Counted from the stretch's first letter, positions 51,084 through 60,442 are shown. The stretch: 64,000 bases of DNA from UBA5364 sp050259235 (GCA_050259235.1 JBLNAG010000001.1:231177-295176), one strand, 5' to 3'. Translations and numbers: made by a program. Notes: generated by a model not told the origin, from the letters alone.

Positions 51084-51752
51084 TCATCCCTTCTTTAATA
51101 AATCAGGTCGGCGTTCTTTAGTTCTTTTAAGTCTTTGTTCATCACGCCATTTTCGAATATTTTCATGATGTCCTGATAATAAAACTTCAGGTACTTCCAT
51201 TCCATTATAATTTTGAGGTTTAGTATAAACGGGATAATCTAGTAAATCATCATTAAATGAATCATTAAGATGTGAATCTTCTTCAATTACTCCATCGATT
51301 AATCTAACAATACTATCAGTTATTACCATACTAGGAAGTTCCCCTCCAGTAAGGACATAATCTCCAATACTATATTCAATATCGACGATACTTCTAATGC
51401 GTTCATCAAACCCCTCGTAATGACCACATATTATAATTATATGTTCTTCTTTTGTCAAGGTATATGCATCATTTTGTTTATATGTTTTTCCTTGAGGAGT
51501 CATCATCATAACTATGCTATTTTCTTTTCTTAAATCATTAACAGCATCAAAGATTGGTTGAGGCATTAAAACCATACCAACTCCGCCACCAAAACCATAG
51601 TCATCTACTTTCTTATGAGGATCAGTAGAATACTCTCTAATATCATGAATATTTATTTCAACTAATTTATTTTGAATAGCTCTTTTTATTATTGATTCAC
51701 TTAAAAATCCATCAAACATGTGAGGGAATAATGTTAATATATCAATCTTCAT
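51084..51752 (-). CDS. trmD: tRNA (guanine-N1)-methyltransferase TrmD
   Basis: Methylates G37 of tRNAs, preventing frameshifts. The 222-residue protein has IDILTLFPHMFDGFLSESIIKRA at the start, the knot motifs ICGHYEGFDER and SIGDYVLTGGELP, and LLSGHHENIRKWRDEQ. It overlaps rimM by 11 bases. Confidence 0.98.
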   Translation of the reverse strand: MKIDILTLFPHMFDGFLSESIIKRAIQNKLVEINIHDIREYSTDPHKKVDDYGFGGGVGMVLMPQPIFDAVNDLRKENSIVMMMTPQGKTYKQNDAYTLTKEEHIIIICGHYEGFDERIRSIVDIEYSIGDYVLTGGELPSMVITDSIVRLIDGVIEEDSHLNDSFNDDLLDYPVYTKPQNYNGMEVPEVLLSGHHENIRKWRDEQRLKRTKERRPDLLKKG

Positions 51753-52236
51753 TTATTAAACCTTCTATCACTTTTATTTCAATTTTTTTATTTTCTAAAT
51801 CAACATTAAGAACAAATTCATTAACATAAGGAACATAACTTTTTTTCTTATTATTTACTACTACTAAAATATCATGAGCAGCACTCTTTAATATATGATC
51901 AATTTTACCTATTTTATTACTTCCATCATATACATCTAATCCAATAATATCTTCATCAACATAACCAGAAAATTCAAAATCATTACGATTAATATATACA
52001 GAATCTCCCTTATACATTAAAACGTCTTCAATACTATTTAATCCATTTAAAGTAATCATGTCATATATTTTATGAAAACGATAAGAATTAATTACTTGTT
52101 CTTCTTTATTCTTACCTATATATATTTTACTACCTTTTTTAAATATTATTTCTCGATACTTAAATTTAGATAAAATTCTAATTTCACCCTTTAAGCCATG
52201 TGTATTAACAACTTCTCCAATATAAATATAATCCAT
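51742..52236 (-). CDS. rimM: 16S rRNA processing protein RimM
   Basis: A 164-residue 30S maturation factor that binds S19. N-terminal barrel (YIGEVVNTHGLKGEIRILSKF) and C-terminal PRC-barrel-like domain (IIGLDVYDGSNKIGKIDHILK, YVPYVNEFV). Directly upstream of trmD as in most bacteria; the usual rpsP and KH-domain gene are not upstream here. Confidence 0.95.
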   Translation of the reverse strand: MDYIYIGEVVNTHGLKGEIRILSKFKYREIIFKKGSKIYIGKNKEEQVINSYRFHKIYDMITLNGLNSIEDVLMYKGDSVYINRNDFEFSGYVDEDIIGLDVYDGSNKIGKIDHILKSAAHDILVVVNNKKKSYVPYVNEFVLNVDLENKKIEIKVIEGLINED

Positions 52237-52243
52237 ATTCCAC

Positions 52244-52969
52244 CTACTTATCTAATTCATATAAAATTATACTAGTAGCCACCCCTACATTTAAACTCTC
52301 AGTATTCTTATTCATTTTAATATATAAATACTTGTCACACAAATCTAATATTTCTTTTTTAACTCCATTACCTTCATTACCCATTATAATAGCCCATTTA
52401 TCATTTAATTTCATTTCTTTAATATCAGTACCGCCATCTACTCTAGTACCTAATATTTCATACCCTAAACCTTTTAATTTAGGTATTTCAGTTAACAAAT
52501 CTCTACTAACAATATTTGTATGAAATAACATTCCTTGACTAGCTCTAATAACTTTAGAATTATATAAATCCACTGTATCATTACTTAAGATAATAGTATC
52601 AATATTAAACGCAACAGCACTTCTAATAATTGTTCCTAGATTACCAGGATCTTGAACACCATCAATTATTAAAATATGATTACTAATTACATCACTACTT
52701 TTCTTTTCACATAACCCCATCACACTAGAGGGACTTTCTAATTCACTTAAATATTTTTTAACATTACTACTAACATACATCGTTTCTATATCAAGTGAAA
52801 AATTAGTATTTTCTTCTAATATTAACTCTTTTAAATAACCCGTTTTATATGCTTCTAATACTAAATGTTCACTTTCAATAAAAAATAAATTTTGTTCATC
52901 ACGAAACTTTTTTGTTTGCAACTTCTTTATTTCTTTTATTTTCTTATTATCAATTGAAGTATAAAGCAT
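52244..52969 (-). CDS. TrmH-family RNA 2'-O-methyltransferase (YsgA-like)
   Basis: A 241-residue SPOUT protein: N-terminal L30e-like domain (LQTKKFRDEQNLFFIESEHLVLEA), then ILIIDGVQDPGNLGTIIRSAVAF, IIMGNEGNGVKKE and TESLNVGVATSIILYEL. A different paralogue from rlmB in this window; it resembles B. subtilis YsgA, whose target RNA is not firmly known. It ends eight bases before rimM and likely leads this operon. SD GGTGATATT. Confidence 0.88.
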   Translation of the reverse strand: MLYTSIDNKKIKEIKKLQTKKFRDEQNLFFIESEHLVLEAYKTGYLKELILEENTNFSLDIETMYVSSNVKKYLSELESPSSVMGLCEKKSSDVISNHILIIDGVQDPGNLGTIIRSAVAFNIDTIILSNDTVDLYNSKVIRASQGMLFHTNIVSRDLLTEIPKLKGLGYEILGTRVDGGTDIKEMKLNDKWAIIMGNEGNGVKKEILDLCDKYLYIKMNKNTESLNVGVATSIILYELDK

Positions 52970-53063
52970 AATATCACCACCATCATTTTATCAAAAAAAA
53001 AGTGGTAAGTCTAGGAAATATACTTATTTATTAATATATTATATGTACTATTTTAATTTTTTT

Positions 53064-53072
53064 TGGTATAAT
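53064..53072 (+). promoter_or_regulatory. Extended -10 promoter element of the gene at 53088
   Basis: TGGTATAAT, 15 bases before the ATG at 53088. Confidence 0.5.
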
Positions 53073-53087
53073 TAATATGGTGATAAT

Positions 53088-53534
53088 ATGAAAAAGAATA
53101 AAAAAACGGTTTGGTATATTATTTTAGGAATAGTCGTAATAATTCTAATTGTCTTAGGGGGAATGTCCCTATTTAAAAATGATAAGTTGTCTTGTACTTC
53201 AAAAGCGAAAGATGATTATCGAACTACTAATGATACTATCGAAATATATTATCAAAAAAATGTAGTTAAAAAAGTAGTTCAAACAACTAAGCATGTATTT
53301 AATAATAAGCAATCATTAAATGTCTTTAAAGAATACTTAGATGAGTCTGTTGAAAGTATAAAAGATACTAACCATGTTAGTGTATCAAAAAACAATGACA
53401 ATTTACTTTATGAAACAACAACTAAAATAAATGTAACTAAGCTAGATGAAAAAGAATTAATTAACTTACATGTATCAAACAATTTAGAAGATCTAAAAAG
53501 TATATTAACTGCTAATGGATTTGAATGTAAGTAA
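53088..53534 (+). CDS. Unrecognised membrane-anchored extracellular protein
   Basis: A 148-residue protein: basic start, one membrane helix (residues 8-29: WYIILGIVVIILIVLGG) and an outside domain with two Cys (SCTSKAK near residue 36 and the C-terminal FECK) that could form a disulfide linking its ends. The helix is too long, and the Cys too far on, for a lipobox. The domain is Asn/Thr/Lys rich. No family recognised. SD GGTGAT; terminator after the stop. Divergent from the TrmH-family gene. Confidence 0.65.
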   Translation: MKKNKKTVWYIILGIVVIILIVLGGMSLFKNDKLSCTSKAKDDYRTTNDTIEIYYQKNVVKKVVQTTKHVFNNKQSLNVFKEYLDESVESIKDTNHVSVSKNNDNLLYETTTKINVTKLDEKELINLHVSNNLEDLKSILTANGFECK

Positions 53535-53548
53535 TAATTAGTAATGAG

Positions 53549-53577
53549 AACCATAGACAAATGTTTATGGTTTTTTT
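53549..53577 (+). terminator. Terminator after the gene at 53088
   Basis: ACCATA...TATGGT stem with a T run, 15 bases past the stop. Confidence 0.75.
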
Positions 53578-53595
53578 GAATTAATATTACCTTAT

Positions 53596-53649
53596 GATTA
53601 TTACTAAATTAGTTTTGAGATGTTAATTAGAAGGCAATAGGAAATGTAG
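53596..53649. repeat. 54-bp dispersed repeat, copy 1
   Basis: Begins GATTATTACTAAATTAGTTT and ends TAGGAAATGTAG. It matches 61944-61997 without gaps at 41 of 54 positions, including the first 12 bases. It lies between the end of the gene at 53088 and the terminator of the gene at 53728. No ORF. Confidence 0.6.
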
Positions 53650-53691
53650 AAACAAATAATAATGTCATTTTGTATTTAATTATTATTTAAA

Positions 53692-53722
53692 AAAAGAAAT
53701 CAAAATTACTTTTGATTTCCTA
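53692..53722 (-). terminator. Terminator after the gene at 53728
   Basis: GAAATCAAAA-GTAA-TTTTGATTTC followed by seven T residues on the minus strand. Confidence 0.88.
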
Positions 53723-53727
53723 ACACT

Positions 53728-54483
53728 TTATTTTATTTCATTCGATATTTGATTTTTTATATATTCTCTAAACATTCTTACTAATTTGTTATAGTTTGAT
53801 ATAAAGAACCCACCTTTTTGAGTCGCAATATAAACTGTTCTATTATCAAATGATATCCCTACTGGTAAGTTAAACCTACCATATCCTTGCTCCACATTAC
53901 TTTCTGTTATTTTTCTTAAATTGTCATTTACTTTATCAACACATATTATGTGTATTAAATTTGTGTTTTTTTTCAATATATATTCTTCTTTTTCAGCAAT
54001 ATAGTTTAAACAATATTCAAAATATTTTTTATATGCATCATTACTAAATTCTTTTGTTCTAACTATAAGAATTACATTATTAATACTTATAGTTTTATTA
54101 ATTAAATATTTTATATCACAATTTAATTTATTTGGTATTTCTTTATATTTCAAATATTTTTTATTATATAATTCTTCTAAAAATTTACTTTCAAATTCAT
54201 CATAACTTCTAGTATTTAACATTAGTTTTTTTGACGCAATTTTTTTGTATGTTATTTTCACATTACCCATTAAGGAATACATAAATATACAATCTATAGT
54301 AAGCATACCTCCAAATAACAACATAAAATTAGTATAAATTTTTTGTTTTTCTAAATCTTTTACGGTGTACTCAGATAAACCTGCAAAAACCATGGTAAAT
54401 ATCATTAGAATTGTTCCTATAACAATAACCGTTTTCAACAACAATTCCTTATTCTTTATATTTAATACTAACTTTCTTGACAA
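53728..54483 (-). CDS. Unrecognised membrane protein, second of a two-gene pair
   Basis: About 251 residues: two membrane helices (about 16-36 and 50-72) and a cytoplasmic domain of 170 residues with alternating strand-like and helical segments (NNVILIVRTKEF, TNLIHIICVDKVN, VGISFDNRTVYIATQKGGFF), which may be a Rossmann-like or restriction-fold-like sensor; no signature motif is clear. The TTG at 54483 lacks a good SD and lies seven bases after the upstream stop, so it may be coupled. The helix-hairpin part resembles the upstream 76-residue protein. AT-rich, accessory character. Confidence 0.6.
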   Translation of the reverse strand: MSRKLVLNIKNKELLLKTVIVIGTILMIFTMVFAGLSEYTVKDLEKQKIYTNFMLLFGGMLTIDCIFMYSLMGNVKITYKKIASKKLMLNTRSYDEFESKFLEELYNKKYLKYKEIPNKLNCDIKYLINKTISINNVILIVRTKEFSNDAYKKYFEYCLNYIAEKEEYILKKNTNLIHIICVDKVNDNLRKITESNVEQGYGRFNLPVGISFDNRTVYIATQKGGFFISNYNKLVRMFREYIKNQISNEIK

Positions 54484-54490
54484 TATTTTT

Positions 54491-54721
54491 TTATGTGATA
54501 ACTTTACTTTTCCTATTAGACAAAAAAATTACACCACCAATTACTGTTGCGATTCCAATTGAAACTAATCCCAAAGTTGTATAAAGTCTGTACTCCGCTG
54601 TTCCGTGTTCATAGTTGTTAGAATAACTACCAAATATACCGGTTAATATCAGAAATACGAATCCAAATACAAGTAAGATTTTGAATAATAATTCTTTTTG
54701 TTTATCGTTCATATTTTTCAT
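54491..54721 (-). CDS. Small two-helix membrane protein, first of a two-gene pair
   Basis: A 76-residue protein with two membrane helices (about 12-30 and 47-66) separated by an outside loop NNYEHGTAEYRLYT. The pattern KQKELLFKILLVFGFVFLILTGIFGSYS aligns with the start of the downstream protein (KNKELLLKTVIVIGTILMIF..FAGLS), so the two are related hairpins. A GAGGTG lies 12-16 bases before the first ATG, rather far. Function unknown. Confidence 0.6.
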   Translation of the reverse strand: MKNMNDKQKELLFKILLVFGFVFLILTGIFGSYSNNYEHGTAEYRLYTTLGLVSIGIATVIGGVIFLSNRKSKVIT

Positions 54722-54837
54722 ACAAATATATGCACCTCTTCAATAAAATTAATATATCATCATACTATAATTATACTAAATATATATTAACACTTAAAAG
54801 TTATAATTGCAACGACATAGAAAAATAAATAATGTAA

Positions 54838-54866
54838 AAAACTCTCTTATTGAGAGTTTTTTTGTA
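54838..54866 (-). terminator. Terminator after rnr
   Basis: AAAACTCTC-AATAA-GAGAGTTTT with T runs on the minus strand, overlapping the last codons of rnr. Confidence 0.85.
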
Positions 54867-56958
54867 GTGTTTTAACTTTTTCAAGTTTTCTTACTAATGA
54901 TAAATTAATTTGACCTAATTCTTTTACTGAACTATCAACTATTACTTCTAATTGGTCTCCAATACGATATTGAATACCATCAGCTGTATAAATAGTAAAT
55001 GTTTCTGGATCATATGTTCCTTTATCTAAATTAATAAGTTTTATTAATCCTTCTGCACCATTATAAATATCCACATAAATACCCATTTCCATTACGGAAG
55101 TTGCTTTCCCAGTAAATGTTTCACCAATATGATCTTCCATATATTCCGCAGCTTTCATCTTATTAACTTCTCTTTCACATTTATCTGCATTTTGTTCTTT
55201 GAGAGAAGAATGTTTTGAAGCTTCGGTTAAATATTCTAATTGACTCTTTAATTTATTTTCATTGTTTATATATTTTTGATCTTGATATTGATCTAGTGCC
55301 CTATGAACTAATAAATCAGGGTATCTTCTAATTGGTGAAGTAAAGTGTGTATAATTATCTAATGATAATCCAAAGTGTCCTATATTATTAACATCATAGA
55401 CTGCTTTTTGCATACATCTCAATAATAAATTAGAATAAATTCCATATTCAGGATCATCTTTTAATGATTCAACTATTTGTCTTATAGCTTTAGGATGCAT
55501 ATTCTTTGGTAGTTTAACTACTTTATCACTCACTAATCTAACAAACTTAATAAATTCTTTTAGTTTATCTTCATTTGGTTCACCATGTACTCGATAAACA
55601 AAAGGTAAATCCATATAACTAACATGAGTAGCGACCGTGACATTGGCTTCTATCATAAAGTCTTCAATTATCTTTTCAGACTCTATTCTCGTTTTGTTTA
55701 ATATATCGATTGCCCTACCACATTCGTTAACTATTATCTTCATTTCTGTAGTATCAAAATCAATACTACCATTATTTTCACGTTTTCTTCTTAAAATATC
55801 AGATAATTGTTTCATCATTATTAAATCATTTTTAAATGGTTCATATGTTTCATCAGTATTAAAACATCCTAAAACATCATTTACTTTTTTATAAGTCATT
55901 CTTTTCTTGGAATTAATAACTGAATTAAAAATATCATAGTTTATTAAATTACCTTTTTTATCAATTTCCATCATACAAGTTTTAGTAAGTCTATCAACAT
56001 TACCATTTAATGAACATATTCCATTAGATAGTTTATGAGGAATCATTGGAATTACACGATCTGCTAAATAACAACTAGTTCCCCTTTTATATGCTTCTTT
56101 ATCAAGATGACTACCCTTTTTAACATAATGATTAACATCAGCAATATGAACTCCTAATAAATAGTTACCATTAGGTAATATTTCAATTGAAACAGCGTCA
56201 TCTAAGTCTTTTGCATCATCACCATCAATAGTGAAAATAGTTTTATCTCTTAAATCTCTTCTATCAATAAGTTCATTATCTAAAACAGTATTTGGTATAT
56301 TATTAACTTCTTCCATTACATCATCAGGAAATTCAATATCAATATTAAATACCATTGCTTTACTAACTATATCAATTCCAGGATCATTAACATGTCCAAA
56401 TACTTTAATAACATATCCACTATAGACATTTTCTTTTATTAAGCTACCTATTTTGACTGTAACTTTATGTCCATCTACTAAAGATAAATTTTTATCTTTT
56501 AAAGCTAATAAAATATTTCTTTTTTTAACATCATCTAATTTTATATATTGTTCATTATCAATAGTAACAACTTGTCCTACTTCATAATCTTTATCATGAG
56601 ATAAAATCTTGATAATTTTTCCTTCATTTTTAGCTTCATCGATAATTTCAATAACGACATTATCGCCATCAATGGCATTCTTTAAATTACCTTTTTTAAT
56701 ATAAACATCTTTATTACCATAAGAAATAACAAAGCCTGCTCCACTATTAATAACACTTAATTTACCAAAAATATAATCGCTACAAGCATATTTACCTTTT
56801 TTAGTAAGTCTAACTCTTAATTCTTTTTCAAGTTCTATTAAGGCTTCACATACTGCTCTTAAATCAAGATTAGTTTTCCTTGAAATATCAATTGCTTCCA
56901 TAGGATTATGCTCTTCAATTAAAGCATTCATTATTTTGATTTTTATTTCTTCATTCAT
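54847..56958 (-). CDS. rnr: Ribonuclease R
   Basis: A processive 3'-5' exoribonuclease that degrades structured RNA. From the ATG at 56958 the protein has about 703 residues. An N-terminal winged helix (EAIDISRKTNLDLRAVCEAL) is followed by OB cold-shock domains, the RNB catalytic domain (FTIDGDDAKDLDDAVSIE with the metal-binding Asp set; THFTSPIRRYPDLLVHR) and a C-terminal S1 domain (GKATSVMEMGIYVDIYNGAEGLI). An upstream in-frame start exists, but it lies inside the preceding gene; AAGGAGAA eight bases before 56958 decides the start. smpB and secG, common neighbours, are not here. Confidence 0.96.
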   Translation of the reverse strand: MNEEIKIKIMNALIEEHNPMEAIDISRKTNLDLRAVCEALIELEKELRVRLTKKGKYACSDYIFGKLSVINSGAGFVISYGNKDVYIKKGNLKNAIDGDNVVIEIIDEAKNEGKIIKILSHDKDYEVGQVVTIDNEQYIKLDDVKKRNILLALKDKNLSLVDGHKVTVKIGSLIKENVYSGYVIKVFGHVNDPGIDIVSKAMVFNIDIEFPDDVMEEVNNIPNTVLDNELIDRRDLRDKTIFTIDGDDAKDLDDAVSIEILPNGNYLLGVHIADVNHYVKKGSHLDKEAYKRGTSCYLADRVIPMIPHKLSNGICSLNGNVDRLTKTCMMEIDKKGNLINYDIFNSVINSKKRMTYKKVNDVLGCFNTDETYEPFKNDLIMMKQLSDILRRKRENNGSIDFDTTEMKIIVNECGRAIDILNKTRIESEKIIEDFMIEANVTVATHVSYMDLPFVYRVHGEPNEDKLKEFIKFVRLVSDKVVKLPKNMHPKAIRQIVESLKDDPEYGIYSNLLLRCMQKAVYDVNNIGHFGLSLDNYTHFTSPIRRYPDLLVHRALDQYQDQKYINNENKLKSQLEYLTEASKHSSLKEQNADKCEREVNKMKAAEYMEDHIGETFTGKATSVMEMGIYVDIYNGAEGLIKLINLDKGTYDPETFTIYTADGIQYRIGDQLEVIVDSSVKELGQINLSLVRKLEKVKTLQKNSQ

Positions 56959-56977
56959 TGCTGATTCTCCTTCTAAT

Positions 56978-59900
56978 TTAAATTTTAGGTCCAATTCTAT
57001 TATTCGGTTTAGACGGTACAAGCTTTCTAGTATATATTTTTTGAATATCTTTTGGTTCATCTGGTCCATAAATAGATGCTTTTTCGGTTAGACATTCTTG
57101 AATAAAATTTTCTAATCCTTTTTCTGCAATGTAAGGATTTTTAATTTTCCAAGATTTTAAAAATTCTGTACCAATTGTATCTGTGACTATACGACCATCC
57201 GCTAAATAACGATCTACTACATATAGAGGTCTACTATGGTATCCAAGATTTTGTTCATAACCACTTTGTCCCGCAGAACCACCTGTAATACTAAGCATCA
57301 TATTATTAATTACAGCCGTTTCAAAAGTATGATAGTGTCCTTCAAAAGCACGATGAATGCCATTAGTTTGATCACCCATCTGTTCAAAATAATTAGCCAT
57401 TGCCATTATTGGTGAATTACCACTACCTTTTCCTGGTGATTTAAAGGCATGTCCATAAACGATATTGTAACCATTAATTGTTTTAAATCCATAAGGTGCA
57501 TTAACAAAATCACCTTCTTTATTAACAAAATATTCAGTTAATACTACTTCAAGATCACTACCAGTGAATGTTTTATAATTATCTAATTCTTGTTTTAAAT
57601 GTTCAATCAGTTTATAACCTTTATTATTCCAATCAGTATTATATTCATGATTACCTTCTACCATGTGATAGAACCATAAACGATTTATTGAGCAAAGTTT
57701 TTCTCTTATATCCTTTTCGTATTCTTTAAGTTCTGGTGGTAATTTTAAGTTGACCTTTTTGTAATCAATATTTTTACTTATCATATGTACATTGCCATAA
57801 AGTCCTTTTTGAGTTTCAATAATATAATTATTTGCTAAGTGCGATAATATTGCATTGGAATTTATTGAATTAATCTTTATTCTTTTTTTCGAATCCTTAG
57901 TTTCAAAAGTTTCTGCTTTGACTACACCGAATCCTTCCTGTAAAAATGGTCTTTGCAATTCAACAAAATCAATCATTTGTTGACTAACAGACATTGAACC
58001 TAAGTGACGAGATTCATTAGCAAATTTAGGGTAATTCCATCCTTGTTGAAAATCTCCATTACCCCAGATACCTTTAATATTATATTTATAAAAAGCAACA
58101 TCAAGCATCTTCACAAAATATTCAATTCTTTCCGTAGGAGAACCTAATTGAATATCATTCATATGCAATACATTTAACTCTGGAAGAGCTTTACCAGTCT
58201 TTTGAACATATTCTAATACTTCACGAACACGTTTATAGTAAGGTATTATACTCATTATTTCCCTTGCATCACCAGTAATTGTCCATCCTCCTGGAGAGTT
58301 TGGTTTGGTACTAGGTTGTGTAATACGTTTATGAGTAGGATCTTGAGCAATTTTATCTTTAATGCCTAAGAGTAAATCCGGGTTCTTATACCAAGCATCT
58401 CTTATCATTTGAGGAACATTTATGATTGTTTGTCCACCTTGATAAGCAATTGCCATATGTCCTTGTCTTCCATCAACTAAAATTTGTGGTATTCTTTCTA
58501 AAGATTGATCACCAATAGTACCTGTTTGAAGTAAACGACTATGTTTTTTTACTCCTGTATCAGGTTTAGCATACTGAGTAAGATGTGAGTAATTAGGGTT
58601 GCTTATTAATTCAATTGAAAGAGATGGATCTTCTAAATCATAGTTATCTATAGTTGAATAAACTACTTTAAACATATCAGTATCTTCCAAATATTTAGGA
58701 TTAATGTATTTTGATAAATCACCTAACGGATGACCTTCATAGTATAGTTTTAATGCATGACATAATTCTGATATTCTTGTTTCTTCTGCTTCATCAGTGT
58801 AGAAATTTGTAACATCTTCTCCTGAACGAATTAAATATGGTATTAGTTGCTGAATTATTATAGGCCTTACCCAGTCATAACGGGTTCTTAAATCTTTTCT
58901 TTCTAAAAAATTATCACCTTTAACTCCCTGTTCACGAGTATATATTTTAAACATATCTTCATATAAATGTTTTTCTTCATCTCCCATTTGATATACTACC
59001 TTAATGCTAGCTTTATTAAGTTTTTGAATTATTTTTTTAGCTGCTTTTAACCTAGAGTCAAGGGTTTCATACTCAGGATCAATAAGCATACGCCTAGATG
59101 TCTGATTATGATAGTAAGTTGAGTAAAACAATCCTTGAATATATATTGTATCAACACCATCAGCAATAGCCATATCGATCATATTTTGAGTATCAACTTC
59201 ACTGTGATATATATTTCCAAAATTAGCACCTGCTATAAAAGAAATGAGAGGAAATCCTTTTACCGAATTAATTTTTTTAAGGTGAGTTAATTTTTTCCTG
59301 TTATTTCTTTCTTCTTCTATAAATTCTGCACCAATACTTTTATAATCATAAACATTTAAAGTAGCAGTCGAATTAGTTCCCCATGTATTATCACTAGACA
59401 TTACATAATCTTGAACCGTTTTTTTAATAAAAGGATATGCATTTTTTAACATTCTAATTTTAGGAACAATAGCAATATCAACTGAAAAATCTTTTGGGTC
59501 TTCCTGATCAGAAATAATATTATAAGATTTTAAAATCTTTTCTAATTCTTTTAAACCTTCAGGAGTATTTATATCAATTCCTGGTAAAAATTTAACATTT
59601 CCTGAACCACTTTTTAATAACATCGACTTATAACCGGAAAATGTCTCATTATTATTAAGAATATGATTTTTTCCATTCACTTTAATACTTTCAGATAAGT
59701 CTTTTATCATATTTTGATAGTTATCTGCCAATTCTAAATGATTACAAATATTATGTGCTATTTGTTTAAATAATTCTAACATCTCTTTACTAAGTTTTTG
59801 ATTAGCTTTTGTAAGTAATTGATTATAATGTGATTCAGCATTATATTTTGGTAGTTCTTTAATGTAATCAAATAATTTATTAAATGAAAATTTTTCTTCA

Positions 59901-60442
59901 AGAATGGTTTTAATTATTTCTTCACTTAAATATTTTCCTTCTATTATTTGATCTTTTTCTTCAGTTGATAAAGAGGAATCAATGATTTGTTCTTTATAGG
60001 CATCATTAATATATGTTTGATATTTTTTTGGTGTAAACGCTTTTACTATATCTACCTTTTTTAAACCAAATAATAAAGTTAAAAATTCTCTATTATTATC
60101 ACTAATATTAATTAAAAGAGAGTTAAATATAGCATTTTGAATACTGTTTGGATTTCTGTCAAAAAACAATAAAAATGGTTTTGTTTTTTTATTACGAGTA
60201 CTTATCATTTTTCCTACTAAAGAAGCTGTTTCATAAAAACCACTCACTTGTGCTAATACCGTTGGATATTTTGTATTAATATATTTTTGTGATAAATATT
60301 CAATTGTATCACCAAACTTATTTGTAGAGCACAGTTTGATTTTTTGATTTTCATCTAAACTAGATGGTAAAGAACAATTAGTATTTTTCAAAAACATGGT
60401 AATTGATTGACCTTTTAAATTTTTTAATATAGTTGCATCCAT
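56978..60442 (-). CDS. Very large metallophosphoesterase-like protein with two phosphoesterase domains, one degenerate
   Basis: A 1154-residue cytoplasmic protein. The last third (about residues 757-1050) has calcineurin-type motifs: LNVLHMNDIQLGS (metal block I, with D-x-Q in place of D-x-H), GIWGNGDFQQG (GD), MVEGNHEYN (GNHE), VYGHAF and FEGHYHTFE (GHxH). A similar layout occurs at about 395-520 (ISFIAGANFGN, TIYIQGLFYS, VVYQMGDEEKH) but with metal ligands replaced, so it looks like an inactive copy. Residues 1-390 are mostly helical and unrecognised. No signal peptide. The stop lies 19 bases before the rnr ATG, so it is probably co-transcribed with rnr. Nuclease or nucleotide phosphodiesterase activity is an inference. 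Confidence 0.75.
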   Translation of the reverse strand: MDATILKNLKGQSITMFLKNTNCSLPSSLDENQKIKLCSTNKFGDTIEYLSQKYINTKYPTVLAQVSGFYETASLVGKMISTRNKKTKPFLLFFDRNPNSIQNAIFNSLLINISDNNREFLTLLFGLKKVDIVKAFTPKKYQTYINDAYKEQIIDSSLSTEEKDQIIEGKYLSEEIIKTILEEKFSFNKLFDYIKELPKYNAESHYNQLLTKANQKLSKEMLELFKQIAHNICNHLELADNYQNMIKDLSESIKVNGKNHILNNNETFSGYKSMLLKSGSGNVKFLPGIDINTPEGLKELEKILKSYNIISDQEDPKDFSVDIAIVPKIRMLKNAYPFIKKTVQDYVMSSDNTWGTNSTATLNVYDYKSIGAEFIEEERNNRKKLTHLKKINSVKGFPLISFIAGANFGNIYHSEVDTQNMIDMAIADGVDTIYIQGLFYSTYYHNQTSRRMLIDPEYETLDSRLKAAKKIIQKLNKASIKVVYQMGDEEKHLYEDMFKIYTREQGVKGDNFLERKDLRTRYDWVRPIIIQQLIPYLIRSGEDVTNFYTDEAEETRISELCHALKLYYEGHPLGDLSKYINPKYLEDTDMFKVVYSTIDNYDLEDPSLSIELISNPNYSHLTQYAKPDTGVKKHSRLLQTGTIGDQSLERIPQILVDGRQGHMAIAYQGGQTIINVPQMIRDAWYKNPDLLLGIKDKIAQDPTHKRITQPSTKPNSPGGWTITGDAREIMSIIPYYKRVREVLEYVQKTGKALPELNVLHMNDIQLGSPTERIEYFVKMLDVAFYKYNIKGIWGNGDFQQGWNYPKFANESRHLGSMSVSQQMIDFVELQRPFLQEGFGVVKAETFETKDSKKRIKINSINSNAILSHLANNYIIETQKGLYGNVHMISKNIDYKKVNLKLPPELKEYEKDIREKLCSINRLWFYHMVEGNHEYNTDWNNKGYKLIEHLKQELDNYKTFTGSDLEVVLTEYFVNKEGDFVNAPYGFKTINGYNIVYGHAFKSPGKGSGNSPIMAMANYFEQMGDQTNGIHRAFEGHYHTFETAVINNMMLSITGGSAGQSGYEQNLGYHSRPLYVVDRYLADGRIVTDTIGTEFLKSWKIKNPYIAEKGLENFIQECLTEKASIYGPDEPKDIQKIYTRKLVPSKPNNRIGPKI

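Noticed and set aside
54480..54495. Frameshift joining the two membrane protein genes into one
   Set aside because: Each has a complete helix hairpin and the two hairpins are homologous to each other, so two paralogous units explain the sequence better than one broken gene.
56959..57069. N-terminal extension of RNase R
   Set aside because: It overlaps the end of the phosphoesterase gene, has no ribosome-binding site, and the ATG at 56958 has one and gives the usual N-terminus.
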